This document shows positions 1-7,903 of a stretch of 64,000 bases of DNA, in pieces. Made by a program: the position numbers and the translations under genes. Each line of letters opens with the position of its first letter. Position 1 is the stretch's first letter. The DNA comes from Streptomyces mashuensis. Its GTDB lineage: Bacteria; Actinomycetota; Actinomycetes; Streptomycetales; Streptomycetaceae. The notes under the pieces were generated by a model. That model saw only the letters and a program-made list of their open reading frames with translations, did not search any database and had not been told where the DNA came from. The stretch spans positions 240,943-304,942 of the forward strand of contig NZ_BNBD01000008.1 of assembly GCF_014654785.1 (NCBI RefSeq), in the 5' to 3' direction.

Positions 1-494
1 TCGTCGTCGCCGGCTTCATCTGGTACGCGCCGCGGCAGCACCGGCCGCTGCTGCGGTCGCGGCTGCGGCATCCGCTGCGGGCGGTCGGCTGGTACGTGGG
101 TGTGCCGGTGGTCGCGGTGGGTGGTTTCCTCGGCCTGGGCATGCTGGGGAAGTCGCTGAGCGGCTACGCCGTCCCACAGGCGGTGGTCTTCGTGTTCATG
201 GCCCTGGTGTGGTTCCCGTTCCTGATGTGGGCCGCCGGGTTCCTGTTCTTCGCCTCCGGTGCCGCCGCCCGGTTCGCGTTCAACACCGCCGACGTGCACG
301 CTTCGCTGCCGGCCGTCCTCACGGTCGTCCTGGTGTGGGTGCTCAACCTGGTGCAGCTCGGCGACGGCCTGCCGAACGGGCCGCTGGCGGTGAAGATCGC
401 GGCGTTCCTCGGCGGACCGCTGTCGGTCACCGCCGTCTCCTGCTGGGAGCTGCACGTGCTGCGCACCCGCTACGGCGTGCGGGTCCGCGGCTGA
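1..494 (+). CDS. Integral membrane protein, 5' end outside the window
   Basis: The reading frame is open from base 3 to the stop at 492-494, so the gene begins upstream of the window and only its last 163 or so codons are visible. The visible part has an Arg-rich cytoplasmic-looking stretch (RQHRPLLRSRLRHPLRAVG) followed by about four hydrophobic segments, ending with a short basic tail (RTRYGVRVRG). This fits a multi-pass membrane protein. No enzyme or transporter motif is visible and I do not recognise a named family. It converges on the ADP-ribosylglycohydrolase gene, with only seven bases between the two stop codons. Confidence 0.6.
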   Translation, partial: VVAGFIWYAPRQHRPLLRSRLRHPLRAVGWYVGVPVVAVGGFLGLGMLGKSLSGYAVPQAVVFVFMALVWFPFLMWAAGFLFFASGAAARFAFNTADVHASLPAVLTVVLVWVLNLVQLGDGLPNGPLAVKIAAFLGGPLSVTAVSCWELHVLRTRYGVRVRG

Positions 495-508
495 GGCGGG
501 CTCAGCCG
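488..508. terminator. Short bidirectional hairpin between convergent genes
   Basis: CGGCTGAG (488-495) pairs perfectly with CTCAGCCG (501-508) across a five-base loop. It contains the stop codons of both flanking convergent genes. The stem is only 8 bp and there is no T-run, so this is a modest candidate for shared termination. Confidence 0.35.
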
Positions 509-1446
509 GACTCCACCAGGCGCCGGGCGACCTCGGTCAGTTCCGGCAGGCGCAGCACGCGGTCGCCCGCGCCGGGCAGCGGTACGTGCAGGGGCTCCGT
601 CCAGCGCGCGGGGACGGCGCCGAGCCCGTACACGGCACCGGCGAGGCCGCCGGTGACCGCGGCCACGGTGTCGGTGTCCATGCCCAGGTCGACGGCGGCG
701 CGGAGGGCGTCCTCGAACGTGGTCGTGGTGCGCAGCGCCCAGACGGCGGAGCCCAGGCAGGGCCAGACGGCGCCGTTGGGCTCGGTGGCCAGGCGGGGGT
801 GCCAGTCGGGGGCGAGGACGGCGGCGTACCGGTCGCGGTGGTCCGGGTGCACGTGGCCGAGCGTCTCCGGGAGGGCCGCGACGGGGTCGCCGCCGTCCAG
901 TGCGACACGTACCAGGTCGTGGAAGACGGCGGTGCCCTCGCCGGCGGCCGGGTCGCCGTGGGTGAGGGCGGAGATGCGGCGGGCGGCGTCCATGGTGGCC
1001 GCGCGGCCCCGGGCCGCGAAGTGCACGGCGGCGGTGGTGGCCCGCATGAGGGAGCCGTTGCCGGCGGAGCGGTGCCCGGCCTCGAACCAGGCCGTGGCGG
1101 CGCGGTCCCAGGGCAGGCCGCTGTGCAGCACGCCCTCGGTCTGGATGCCGATGTCCTTCAGGTCGGCGGCCGCCCAGCGCTGGAAGCGGGCGAAGATGTC
1201 GGCCGGGTCCAGCCGCCCGCGCTCCAGGAGCGAGTCGGCGACGTGCAGCGCCATCTGCGTGTCGTCGGTGGCCTCGCCCGGGTCCCAGCCGCGGCCGCCG
1301 CACATCTCGCCGCCGGGCGCGGAACGGGGGAAGCGGGCGGAGAACGCTCCGGACGGCCCGAACTCGAAGGGGGCGCCCAGGGCGTCGCCCACGGCCGATC
1401 CGACGACGGCTCCTGCGGCACGGTCCATGCGGTTGATCCCGGTCAT
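502..1446 (-). CDS. ADP-ribosylglycohydrolase family protein
   Basis: A 314-residue protein of the DraG/ARH family, which removes ADP-ribose from proteins, nucleic acids or small ligands using a pair of Mg ions. The family signatures are in place: GDALG at residues 20-24, the metal-binding TDDTQM at 60-65, and a C-terminal MDTDTVAAVTGGLAG segment whose acidic residues complete the metal site. Length is normal for a complete single-domain enzyme. There is no signal peptide, so it should act in the cytoplasm. It is transcribed divergently from two nucleotidyltransferase genes, about 100 bp away. That neighbourhood hints at nucleic-acid modification or repair, but substrate and partner are not shown by the sequence. 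Confidence 0.9.
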   Translation of the reverse strand: MTGINRMDRAAGAVVGSAVGDALGAPFEFGPSGAFSARFPRSAPGGEMCGGRGWDPGEATDDTQMALHVADSLLERGRLDPADIFARFQRWAAADLKDIGIQTEGVLHSGLPWDRAATAWFEAGHRSAGNGSLMRATTAAVHFAARGRAATMDAARRISALTHGDPAAGEGTAVFHDLVRVALDGGDPVAALPETLGHVHPDHRDRYAAVLAPDWHPRLATEPNGAVWPCLGSAVWALRTTTTFEDALRAAVDLGMDTDTVAAVTGGLAGAVYGLGAVPARWTEPLHVPLPGAGDRVLRLPELTEVARRLVESG

Positions 1447-1547
1447 CCCGGAAGCCTAACCAAGCCGGTGCCGGGGGCGGCAGGGCACCCCTGGGGGCGG
1501 CCGCCCGGTGAAAAGCGTTTGGACACGGAACGGTCCGGGATACGACG

Positions 1548-2258
1548 ATGATCCGCATGTCGGACGAGAAACACCTGGCCGAGCGGCATTCCATCCTGTC
1601 GGTGGTCGTCGGGTCGCGCGCGTTCGGACTCGCCACCGCGGCCTCCGATGTCGACCGGCGCGGCGTGTTCGTCGCCCCCACCGAGGACTTCTGGCCGATG
1701 AGCAAGCCGCCCACGCACCTGGACGGGCCGCTGCCCGAGCAGTTCAGCTGGGAGGTCGAGCGGTTCTGCGAGCTGGCCCTGACCGGCAACCCCAACGTGC
1801 TGGAGGTGCTGCACAGCCCCCTGGTCGAGCACAGCACGGCGCTCGGCGCCGAACTGCGCGCGCTGGCGCCCGCGTTCCTCTCCCGCAGGGCGTACCGGAC
1901 GTACGGGCGGTACGCGCGGTCGCAGTTCGCCAAGGCGGACGCCCGGCGGCGGAGCGAGGGCGAGCCGCGCTGGAAGCACGTCGTGCACCTGCTGCGGCTG
2001 ATGATCAGCGGCGCGGAGCTCCTGGAGAGCGGCTCCGTCATGGTCGACGTGGGCCCGCACCGGGAGCGGCTCATGGCCGTCCGCCGCGGCGAGCTGACAT
2101 GGGCGGAGGTCTGTGCCTGGCACGACCGTCTGGCCGCCCGCCTCGACGCGGCCCTCGCCGGCAGCCCCCTGCCCGACGACCCCGACACCCCGCGCGTCGA
2201 GGACTGGCTGGTCTCCGTACGCCGCCGTTCCCTCCACCAGGAAAGCCCCGCATCATGA
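1548..2258 (+). CDS. Predicted nucleotidyltransferase, RlaP-like (first of pair)
   Basis: A 236-residue Pol-beta-fold nucleotidyltransferase. The diagnostic motif is GSRAFGL (22-28) followed by SDVD (33-36), whose two Asp residues are the usual metal ligands. The layout (GSxxxG near the N-terminus, helical C-terminal half with conserved Arg and Tyr) matches the RlaP/COG3541 group of stand-alone predicted nucleotidyltransferases, some of which accompany RNA ligases in RNA-repair operons. No ligase gene is visible here. The start ATG at 1548 is used; ATG at 1557 is an alternative. The stop overlaps the next gene's start as ATGA, so the two should be co-translated. Confidence 0.75.
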   Translation: MIRMSDEKHLAERHSILSVVVGSRAFGLATAASDVDRRGVFVAPTEDFWPMSKPPTHLDGPLPEQFSWEVERFCELALTGNPNVLEVLHSPLVEHSTALGAELRALAPAFLSRRAYRTYGRYARSQFAKADARRRSEGEPRWKHVVHLLRLMISGAELLESGSVMVDVGPHRERLMAVRRGELTWAEVCAWHDRLAARLDAALAGSPLPDDPDTPRVEDWLVSVRRRSLHQESPAS

Positions 2259-3070
2259 ACGTCACCCACGGCCTGTCCACCACTCCCCCGGCGTCCGCCC
2301 CGGCCGGCCTGCCCGACCTGACGCCGGTCGTCGCGGAACAGCAGCACCCGCTGCTGTTCGCCACGGTCTCCGGCGCACACCTGTACGGGTTCCCGTCCCG
2401 CGACTCGGACGTCGACCTGCGCGGGGTGCACCTGCTGCCGCTGCGCGACGTGCTCGGGCTGGAGCCCGGGCAGGAGACGCTGAGCCGGACCTGGGACCGC
2501 GACGGCGTGGAGCTGGACCTCGTCACGCACGACCTGGCCAAGTTCGCGCGGCTGCTGCTGCGCCCCAACGGCTACGTCCTGGAGCAGCTGCTCTCCCCGC
2601 TCGTGGTGCACACGACGCCGGAGCACGCGGCGCTGGTGGAGCTCGCGCCGAAGCTGCTGACGCGGCACCACGCCCGTCACTACCGGGGCTTCGCCACGAC
2701 GCAGTGGCGGCTGTTCGGGAGGACCGGTGAGCTGAAGCCGCTGCTGTACACGTTCCGTTTGCTGCTGACGGGCATCCACCTGATGCGCGAGCGGCAGGTG
2801 CTGGCGGATCTGCCGGCGCTGGCGGAGACCGGGCCGGCACCGGCCTACGTGGGTGAGCTGGTGCGGGCCAAGGTGGCGGCCGAGCATTTGCCGCTGGCGG
2901 CGCTGGACGGTGCGCCGTCGCAGGAGCGCCTGGCCGCGGACGTGGCGGCGCTGCACGCGGCGTTGGACGCGGCGGAGGCGGCCACGGCTCTGCCGGACGT
3001 GCCCGGGGCGCGGGAGCAGGTGGACGCGTTGGTGGTGGAGACGCGGCTGGCGGCCGGCGGCGGTTGCTGA
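2255..3070 (+). CDS. Predicted nucleotidyltransferase, RlaP-like (second of pair)
   Basis: A 271-residue paralogue of the preceding gene. It has GAHLYGF at 40-46, SDVD at 51-54 and a third acidic patch (GVELDLVTHD) that can complete the catalytic triad of the nucleotidyltransferase fold. The start ATG at 2255 overlaps the previous stop by four bases. The frame is open further upstream, but it would run through the neighbouring gene, so the overlapping ATG is preferred. The two proteins differ strongly outside the motifs, so this is an old duplication, possibly a heterodimer. The substrate (nucleotide acceptor) is unknown. Confidence 0.75.
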   Translation: MNVTHGLSTTPPASAPAGLPDLTPVVAEQQHPLLFATVSGAHLYGFPSRDSDVDLRGVHLLPLRDVLGLEPGQETLSRTWDRDGVELDLVTHDLAKFARLLLRPNGYVLEQLLSPLVVHTTPEHAALVELAPKLLTRHHARHYRGFATTQWRLFGRTGELKPLLYTFRLLLTGIHLMRERQVLADLPALAETGPAPAYVGELVRAKVAAEHLPLAALDGAPSQERLAADVAALHAALDAAEAATALPDVPGAREQVDALVVETRLAAGGGC

Positions 3071-3079
3071 CCGCGGCTC

Positions 3080-3763
3080 TCAGTGCCCGGGGTGCGTGGC
3101 GTTCCAGCCGCGTTCCAGCAGGGTGAACATGGCGTCCGCGGCAGCCGCCGGGTCCGGGTGGCTGCCGGCGAGGAAGGGGATGTCCAGGGCGAAGCGGGCG
3201 AGGGCGGCGCAGGTGGCGTCGTCCTCGGGGGCCCCCGTCTCGGCGGCGATCGCCCGGCCCAGGGCGGCCTCGTGCCGCAGCCACATCCGGTGGGCGTACT
3301 CGCGCAGGGCCGGGGTGTTCTCCACCATGCGGCTGAACTCCTCGAGCCGGGACCCCTCGCCGACGCCCGGCGGGAGGGTGTGCGGCCCGACCGCGGTCAG
3401 CAGGTGCTCGCGGCTGAACTCCCCGAGCCCGGACTTCTCGGCGGCGCCGGGCCAGAGCAGGTGCGGCCCCACGGCGGTCAGCAGGTGCTCGCGCAGGGCC
3501 TCCAGGACCGACCGGCCCGGGGCGCGGTCGCGCACGGCGCCGACGAGTGCCGCCTCGATGTCCTGCTCCAGGTCGAAGACGAGGGCCTCTTTGCACGGGA
3601 AGTGCTTGAACAGCGTGGTCACCGAGACGTCCGCGGCGTCGGCCACCTCCTTGACGCCGACCTGGTCGTAGCCGCGCTCCAGGAACAGTTCGAGCGCGGC
3701 GTCCGCCAACGCCTTGCGGGTCTGGGCCTTCTTGCGCTCGCGGCGCCCGGTGGGTTCGGTCAC
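3080..3763 (-). CDS. TetR family transcriptional regulator with internal duplication
   Basis: A 227-residue regulator with a typical N-terminal TetR helix-turn-helix (about residues 10-58; VKEVADAADVSVTTLFKHF) and a helical ligand-binding C-terminal domain. It is divergent from the FAD monooxygenase gene, the usual arrangement for a repressor controlling its neighbour, and a dyad lies in the shared promoter region at 3802-3817. The ligand domain is odd: a 27-residue unit (EHLLTAVGPH...EFSR) occurs twice in direct tandem, encoded by an 81-bp duplication at 3333-3494. The duplication keeps the frame, so the gene is intact, but the extra helix could alter ligand binding or dimerisation. Confidence 0.85.
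   Translation of the reverse strand: MTEPTGRRERKKAQTRKALADAALELFLERGYDQVGVKEVADAADVSVTTLFKHFPCKEALVFDLEQDIEAALVGAVRDRAPGRSVLEALREHLLTAVGPHLLWPGAAEKSGLGEFSREHLLTAVGPHTLPPGVGEGSRLEEFSRMVENTPALREYAHRMWLRHEAALGRAIAAETGAPEDDATCAALARFALDIPFLAGSHPDPAAAADAMFTLLERGWNATHPGH
3333..3494. repeat. In-frame 81-bp tandem duplication inside the TetR gene
   Basis: Copies at 3333-3413 and 3414-3494 are directly adjacent. Both begin with CTGAACTCC and end with GGTCAGCAGGTGCTCGCG, with diverged bases in the middle. The encoded 27-residue units share EHLLTAVGPH at the start and EFSR at the end but differ between them, so the duplication is not very recent. Confidence 0.85.
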
Positions 3764-3801
3764 CGGGCCACCCTACCGCACGGTTGAGCAGCCCAAAAAG
3801 T

Positions 3802-3817
3802 TAAGTCGTTGCACTTA
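3802..3817. promoter_or_regulatory. Candidate TetR operator in divergent promoter
   Basis: TAAGT-CGTTGC-ACTTA is a perfect 5-bp inverted repeat with a 6-bp centre. It lies in the 134-bp gap between the divergent TetR and monooxygenase genes, in a locally AT-rich stretch. Size and position suit a TetR dimer site controlling both genes. This is inference from symmetry and context only. Confidence 0.5.
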
Positions 3818-3897
3818 TTGAGTCGGTGTGCTTTTGTGTGACCGGGGGTGGGCCGGGTCGCGGTCGCCGCCCCGTCACACCACTCAAGGGGGTCCCC

Positions 3898-5010
3898 ATG
3901 CAGGCTTTGCACATCGCCGTCGTCGGAGCCGGTCCGGGCGGGCTGGTCTGTGCCCGCATCCTGCAACGCCACGGCTGCTCCGTCACCGTCTTCGAGCGCG
4001 ACGCGTCCGCCGGCGCCCGCAGGCAGGGCGGCACGCTCGACATCCACAGCACCACGGGCCAGAAGGCGCTGGACGAGGCCGGAGTGCTCGACCGGTTCCA
4101 CGCACTGGCCCGCCCCGAGGGCGAGACCTGGCGCGCCCTCGACCCCTTCACCGCCGAGGTCCTGACGGTGGACGAACCGGCCGACGGGGTGTCCCACCGC
4201 CCGGAGATCGACCGCGGCCAGCTGCGCGACCTGCTGCTGGAGTCGCTCACGCCCGGCACCGTGCGCTGGGGACGGGCCGTCACCGGGGCACTCCCGCAGG
4301 GCGACGGCACCTGCCGGCTGCTGTTCGAGGACGGCTCCGCCGAGGACTTCGATCTCGTCGTCGGCGCCGACGGCGCCTGGTCCCGGGTCCGGCCGGCGGT
4401 GTCGGACGCCGTACCCCGCTACACAGGCGTCACGTTCGTCGGGAACGGTTTCGACGACGCCGACAGGCGCCACGCCGCCATGGCCCGGATGGTCGGGAAC
4501 GGTTCCCTGTCGGCACGGGCCGGCAGCCAGGGCCTGTTCGCCCAGCGCAGCAGCGGCGGCCGCATCGACACGGCGGCCATGTTCCGCGCGCCCGAGGACT
4601 GGCACGCCGCCGCCGGGCTCGACCTCGCCGACACGGCGGCGGTCCGCCGGCACCTGCTGGGCATGTACGACGGCTGGCACGACGACCTGCTGTACCTGCT
4701 GCGCCACGGCGAGGAGGAGTTCGTCAACCGCCCCCTGTACGCGCTGCCCGTCGCGCACCACTGGGACCACGTGCCCGGCGTCACGCTGCTCGGCGACGCC
4801 GCCCACCTCATGCCGCCGCTGGGCGTCGGCGCCAACCTCGCCCTGCGGGACGGCGCCGACCTGGCGCTGGCCCTGGTCCGGGAACCCACGCCCGGCCAGG
4901 CCGTGCGGGCCTACGAGAGCATCATGCTGCCCCGCGCGGCCAAGGCCGCCGCGGGCTGCGCGCAAGGGCTGAACGACATCCTGCCGCCCGTCCCGGCCGC
5001 GGCACCCTGA
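3898..5010 (+). CDS. FAD-dependent monooxygenase (TetX/PHBH-like)
   Basis: A 370-residue group A flavoprotein monooxygenase. The N-terminal Rossmann fingerprint is GAGPGG (10-15) with the acidic ribose-binding residue after the second strand (VFERD). The flavin-binding GD motif is LLGDAAHLMPPLGVGAN, around residue 299. The overall pattern (TLDIHSTTGQKALDEAG, DLVVGADGAWSRVRP) resembles the tetracycline-modifying TetX branch. Such enzymes hydroxylate aromatic or polyketide substrates with NADPH and O2. The start ATG at 3898 is preceded by a strong AAGGGGG ribosome site. It is divergent from a TetR gene, suggesting induction by a substrate-like compound, so a detoxification role is plausible. 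Confidence 0.85.
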   Translation: MQALHIAVVGAGPGGLVCARILQRHGCSVTVFERDASAGARRQGGTLDIHSTTGQKALDEAGVLDRFHALARPEGETWRALDPFTAEVLTVDEPADGVSHRPEIDRGQLRDLLLESLTPGTVRWGRAVTGALPQGDGTCRLLFEDGSAEDFDLVVGADGAWSRVRPAVSDAVPRYTGVTFVGNGFDDADRRHAAMARMVGNGSLSARAGSQGLFAQRSSGGRIDTAAMFRAPEDWHAAAGLDLADTAAVRRHLLGMYDGWHDDLLYLLRHGEEEFVNRPLYALPVAHHWDHVPGVTLLGDAAHLMPPLGVGANLALRDGADLALALVREPTPGQAVRAYESIMLPRAAKAAAGCAQGLNDILPPVPAAAP

Positions 5011-5031
5011 GCGGACGGGGCAGGCGGGGGT

Positions 5032-5502
5032 TCAGGCGTACGTGCCGAAATCGCTTGCGGCGAGGGCCGCGTTGTCGTTGACGCCGATGACGTAGCCGTC
5101 GATGTCTCGGAAGTAGAAGACCCGCTGGCCGGTGTGGTCGGTGAGCGGGCCCTTGATGATCTGGGTGTGCTCGGTGACCCGGGCGTGGACACCCTCGAAG
5201 TCGTCCACGCCCAGGTAGAGCATGCCGGCCATGCCGATGGGCTCGTCGGCCAGGATGGGCAGCCAGTTCCGCAGGTCGTCGTTGCTGTAGAGCATGCCGC
5301 AGAACTCGCCCCGGTAGAGGAGCATGTGGATGTCGTCGCCAGGGCGGGCCGCGCTGGAGTCGACGTCGAAGCCCAGCTTCTTGTAGAAGGCGATGCTGGC
5401 GGCGGTGTCCCGCACGCTCATGCACGGCGCGAACGGCATGACCTGCTCCACCTCGGCCTTCTCCCCGGCGACGGCACCCCCGTCGCTACCTTGCTCCGCC
5501 AC
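5032..5502 (-). CDS. VOC/glyoxalase family protein
   Basis: A 156-residue vicinal-oxygen-chelate fold protein with two beta-alpha-beta-beta-beta units. The first unit is seen in SVRDTAASIAFYKKLGFDV and the second ends in the typical RVFYFRDIDGYVIGV. The final strand has Gly-Val where metal-dependent members usually carry a metal-binding Glu, so catalytic metal binding is doubtful and a ligand-binding (bleomycin-resistance-like) role is possible. The N-terminal 20 residues look non-homologous, and a start nearer VMPFAPCMSV is possible. It converges on the FAD monooxygenase gene. The substrate is not predictable. Confidence 0.75.
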   Translation of the reverse strand: MAEQGSDGGAVAGEKAEVEQVMPFAPCMSVRDTAASIAFYKKLGFDVDSSAARPGDDIHMLLYRGEFCGMLYSNDDLRNWLPILADEPIGMAGMLYLGVDDFEGVHARVTEHTQIIKGPLTDHTGQRVFYFRDIDGYVIGVNDNAALAASDFGTYA

Positions 5503-5663
5503 CCGCGCGGCCGCCGCACCCCGGGCGGTGCCGCGCGGGTGAGGCGGCGGGCCCGGTCCGTCCGTGTCCAGGGGTGAGTGTTAGCGTCTTCATGATCGTT
5601 TCGGCGGTCGGCCCCCTGCCGTGCGCGGCCCCGTGCCGCCCTGATTCCCGACGAGGTCGCGTC

Positions 5664-6047
5664 ATGTCCGCCTCCGAGACCCAGCCCGGCTCCCCCACCC
5701 CCGACCCGTTGCGCGTCCTCTTCTGCATCGGCGTCACGCAGGAGTTCTTCAACGCCGACGACGACGAGCGGGCGGTGGTGGCGGAGGCCATTCCGCCGGC
5801 GTTCGGCCGGCTCGCGGAACGCTTCGGCGTACGGGTGCTGGGCACGCTGGACGACGACCAGCTGATGGTGGGGGCCACCCCGGCCTGGCCGTGGATGTCG
5901 TACATACTCGCCGACGTCCCCGACCTGGCCACCGTGTCGCGGGTGTGCGGCATCGTGCGGGAGACCCCCGTGGGGGCCGGGCGGCTGTGGCGTTATCTGC
6001 GGGTCGAGGCCCGGGTGGGGCGGCCGCTGTTCTTCGGCACTGCCTGA
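5664..6047 (+). CDS. IacB-like small protein
   Basis: A 127-residue soluble protein beginning at ATG 5664. After a short disordered N-terminus it shows RVLFCIGVTQEFF, RFGVRVLGTLDDDQLMVG, PWMSYILADVPDL and LWRYLRVEARVGRPLFF. From memory this pattern resembles IacB, a protein of unknown mechanism in bacterial indole-3-acetate degradation clusters. The gene is followed after 32 bp by a short-chain dehydrogenase, and iac clusters also contain an SDR. No ring-hydroxylating oxygenase is nearby, so an actual indole-acetate pathway is not supported. The likeliest role is an accessory to an oxidation step. Confidence 0.5.
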   Translation: MSASETQPGSPTPDPLRVLFCIGVTQEFFNADDDERAVVAEAIPPAFGRLAERFGVRVLGTLDDDQLMVGATPAWPWMSYILADVPDLATVSRVCGIVRETPVGAGRLWRYLRVEARVGRPLFFGTA

Positions 6048-6079
6048 ACCACTCGGAAGACCCCCGGAACGGAGACACC

Positions 6080-6826
6080 ATGCCCGGTACCGCCCTGAGC
6101 GACCGCACCGCGCTGATCACCGGCAGCGCCCAAGGGCTGGGCGCCGCCCTCGTGCGGGCCTTCCTCGCGGAAGGCGCGCGCGTCGTGGCGCTGGACGTCG
6201 ACGACGAGGCCAACCGCGCCACCGCCCGCGCGCTCGACCCCGGCGGGCAGCGCGTCCTGCCGCTCCACGCCGACCTCCGCGACCTCGACGCGATCGAGCG
6301 TGCCCACCGCGCGGCCGAGGACTGGTCGCCCGTGGACGTCCTCGTCAACAACGCCGCCCGTCCCCTGGCGGTACCGCTGTGGGACATCACCCCCGAGGAC
6401 TGGGACGAGGTCTTCGCCGTCAACCTGCGCGCCGTCTTCTTCCTCACCCGCGCCGTCGCCGCCGGGATGCGCGAGCGCGGCTGGGGCCGGATCGTCAACA
6501 TGGCCTCGGTCGCCGGCCAGACGCCCCGCCCCACCGGCGCCGCCTACGGCAGCTCCAAGGCCGGGCTGATCTCCCTGACCCGGGTCTTCGCCACCGAGCT
6601 GGCGCCGCACGGCATCACCGTCAACGCGGTCGCGCCGGCCATGACCGACACCCCGATGGTGCGCGCCGTGAGCCCCGAGCAGCTCGCCGAACTCACCGCG
6701 CAGGTGCCGCTGGGGCGCATCGCCACGCCGGAGGAGGTCGCACGGCTGGTCGTGTTCCTGGCCGCGGAGGGCTCCTTCGTCACCGGGGCGACGTACGACA
6801 TCAACGGCGGCACGCTGATGCGCTGA
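6080..6826 (+). CDS. Short-chain dehydrogenase/reductase
   Basis: A 248-residue classical SDR. It has the cofactor motif TGSAQGLG (14-21), an Asp after the second strand (ALDVDD) that favours NAD(H) over NADP(H), the structural NNAA (90-93), catalytic Ser143, and the YGSSK box with Tyr156 and Lys160. The C-terminus (GATYDINGGTLMR) resembles FabG-type enzymes. The start ATG at 6080 follows a GGAG site (GGAACGGAGACACC). It lies 32 bp after the IacB-like gene on the same strand, so they probably share a transcript. The substrate is unknown. Confidence 0.88.
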   Translation: MPGTALSDRTALITGSAQGLGAALVRAFLAEGARVVALDVDDEANRATARALDPGGQRVLPLHADLRDLDAIERAHRAAEDWSPVDVLVNNAARPLAVPLWDITPEDWDEVFAVNLRAVFFLTRAVAAGMRERGWGRIVNMASVAGQTPRPTGAAYGSSKAGLISLTRVFATELAPHGITVNAVAPAMTDTPMVRAVSPEQLAELTAQVPLGRIATPEEVARLVVFLAAEGSFVTGATYDINGGTLMR

Positions 6827-6847
6827 TGCCGCCGCGGCCGGCGTCCG

Positions 6848-7444
6848 TCAGGACGCGGCGGCCGGCCGGTACGTGCACACCTGTGCGCCCGCCGCGCCGG
6901 TGACGGTGGAGACGAGCTCCAGCGTGCGCAGCACACCGTCCGCGGGGAAGATGCTCTTCCCGCCGCCGAGCAGCACCGGCATGACGATGAGCCGCAGTTC
7001 GTCGACGAGGCCCTCCGCCAGCAGGGTGCGCACGAGCGTGGGGCTGCCCATGACCAGCAGGTCGCCGCCCTCGGCCGCGCGCAGCTCGCGGATGCGGGCC
7101 ACGGCCTCGTCACCCGGGATGCGCGTGGTGTTGTCCCAGGCCGGCGCGGAGTCGTCCAGCGTGCTGGAAACGACGTACTTGCGGATGGAGTTCATCCGGT
7201 CGGCGAACGGGTCGCCGGCCCGTTCCGGCCAGGCCGCGGCCATCGTCTGCCACGTACGGCGCCCGAACAGCAGCGCCTCGGCCGCGTCCAGCGCCCCGGC
7301 GAACGCCCCGCCGACCACCTCCGGGTCGAAGAAGGGATGCGACCAGCCGCCGTGCGCGAAGCCGCCGTCGGTGTCCTCCCCGGGCCCGCCCGGCGCCTGC
7401 ACGACGCCGTCCAGGCTCATGAACTCGCTGACCACGATGCGCAT
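6848..7444 (-). CDS. Dihydrofolate reductase-like (RibD C-terminal) protein
   Basis: A 198-residue protein with the DHFR/RibD C-terminal fold: MRIVVSEFMSLDGVV at the start, LLFGRRTWQTMAAAWP in the middle and GSPTLVRTLLAEGLVDELRLIVMPVLLGGG near the end. These stand-alone proteins probably bind NADPH and reduce unknown substrates; they are not the housekeeping folate enzyme. The start ATG at 7444 has an excellent GAGGAGGAG ribosome site immediately upstream. It converges on the SDR gene. No membrane segment or signal peptide is seen, so it is cytoplasmic. Confidence 0.85.
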   Translation of the reverse strand: MRIVVSEFMSLDGVVQAPGGPGEDTDGGFAHGGWSHPFFDPEVVGGAFAGALDAAEALLFGRRTWQTMAAAWPERAGDPFADRMNSIRKYVVSSTLDDSAPAWDNTTRIPGDEAVARIRELRAAEGGDLLVMGSPTLVRTLLAEGLVDELRLIVMPVLLGGGKSIFPADGVLRTLELVSTVTGAAGAQVCTYRPAAAS

Positions 7445-7538
7445 GGGGATGCTCCTCCTCGTCACTGCGGCTGCCATCGCTGCCGACACCGAGGATCCTC
7501 GCACCCACCACTGACAACAGCCCGCACGAACGGGCGTC

Positions 7539-7814
7539 TCAGGCCGACAACGCCTCGTCCTCCCAGCCGTTCTCCGGGACGCAGGCCACAGCCAGTTGAT
7601 CCAGGGACAGGTCCAGGGCGCCGGCCAGGGCCGCCACGGTGAAGAAGGCCGGGGTCGGCGCGCGGCCCGTCTCGATCTTGCGCAGCGTCTCCGCGGAGAC
7701 GCCCGCCGCCGCGGCCACCTCCACCATGCTGCGCTCGCCGCGCGCCTCACGCAGCAGCGCGCCGAACAGCTCGCCGCGCTGCCGTTCCCACGGGGTCAAA
7801 GGAGTTCGCACCAT
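7539..7814 (-). CDS. XRE-family helix-turn-helix regulator
   Basis: A 91-residue protein that is little more than a Cro/CI-type helix-turn-helix (FGALLREARGERSMVEVAAA, then AGVSAETLRKIETGRAPTP). It lacks an obvious effector domain. Its ATG at 7814 has no Shine-Dalgarno sequence. Instead, 14-bp operator-like repeats start five bases upstream and contain a TAGTAT hexamer at about -10, so the mRNA may be leaderless. It is divergent from a methionine aminopeptidase gene across an 89-bp gap filled by the repeat and palindrome array at 7819-7868, which is probably its own operator. Confidence 0.85.
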   Translation of the reverse strand: MVRTPLTPWERQRGELFGALLREARGERSMVEVAAAAGVSAETLRKIETGRAPTPAFFTVAALAGALDLSLDQLAVACVPENGWEDEALSA

Positions 7815-7818
7815 GACC

Positions 7819-7868
7819 GTGATACTAATACCGTGATATCAATACCGGGATACTTATACCGGTATAAG
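7819..7868. promoter_or_regulatory. Three 14-bp tandem repeats plus perfect palindrome (operator array)
   Basis: GTGATACTAATACC (7819-7832), GTGATATCAATACC (7833-7846) and GGGATACTTATACC (7847-7860) are direct tandem repeats. The last one runs into a perfect 16-bp palindrome, CTTATACCGGTATAAG (7853-7868). The AT-rich block stands out sharply from its surroundings. It fills the gap between the XRE regulator and the methionine aminopeptidase gene and overlaps the expected promoters of both, so it is most simply a multi-site operator for the XRE protein. Confidence 0.7.
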
Positions 7869-7903
7869 AATCGGCCGCAGGCCGTGAGCAGGGGGTACGA
7901 CGC

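Noticed and set aside
470..2956. Very long open frame on the minus strand (828 codons)
   Set aside because: It lies across three well-supported genes in other frames, and its translation is Arg/Pro/Gly-rich low complexity, typical of high-GC shadow frames.
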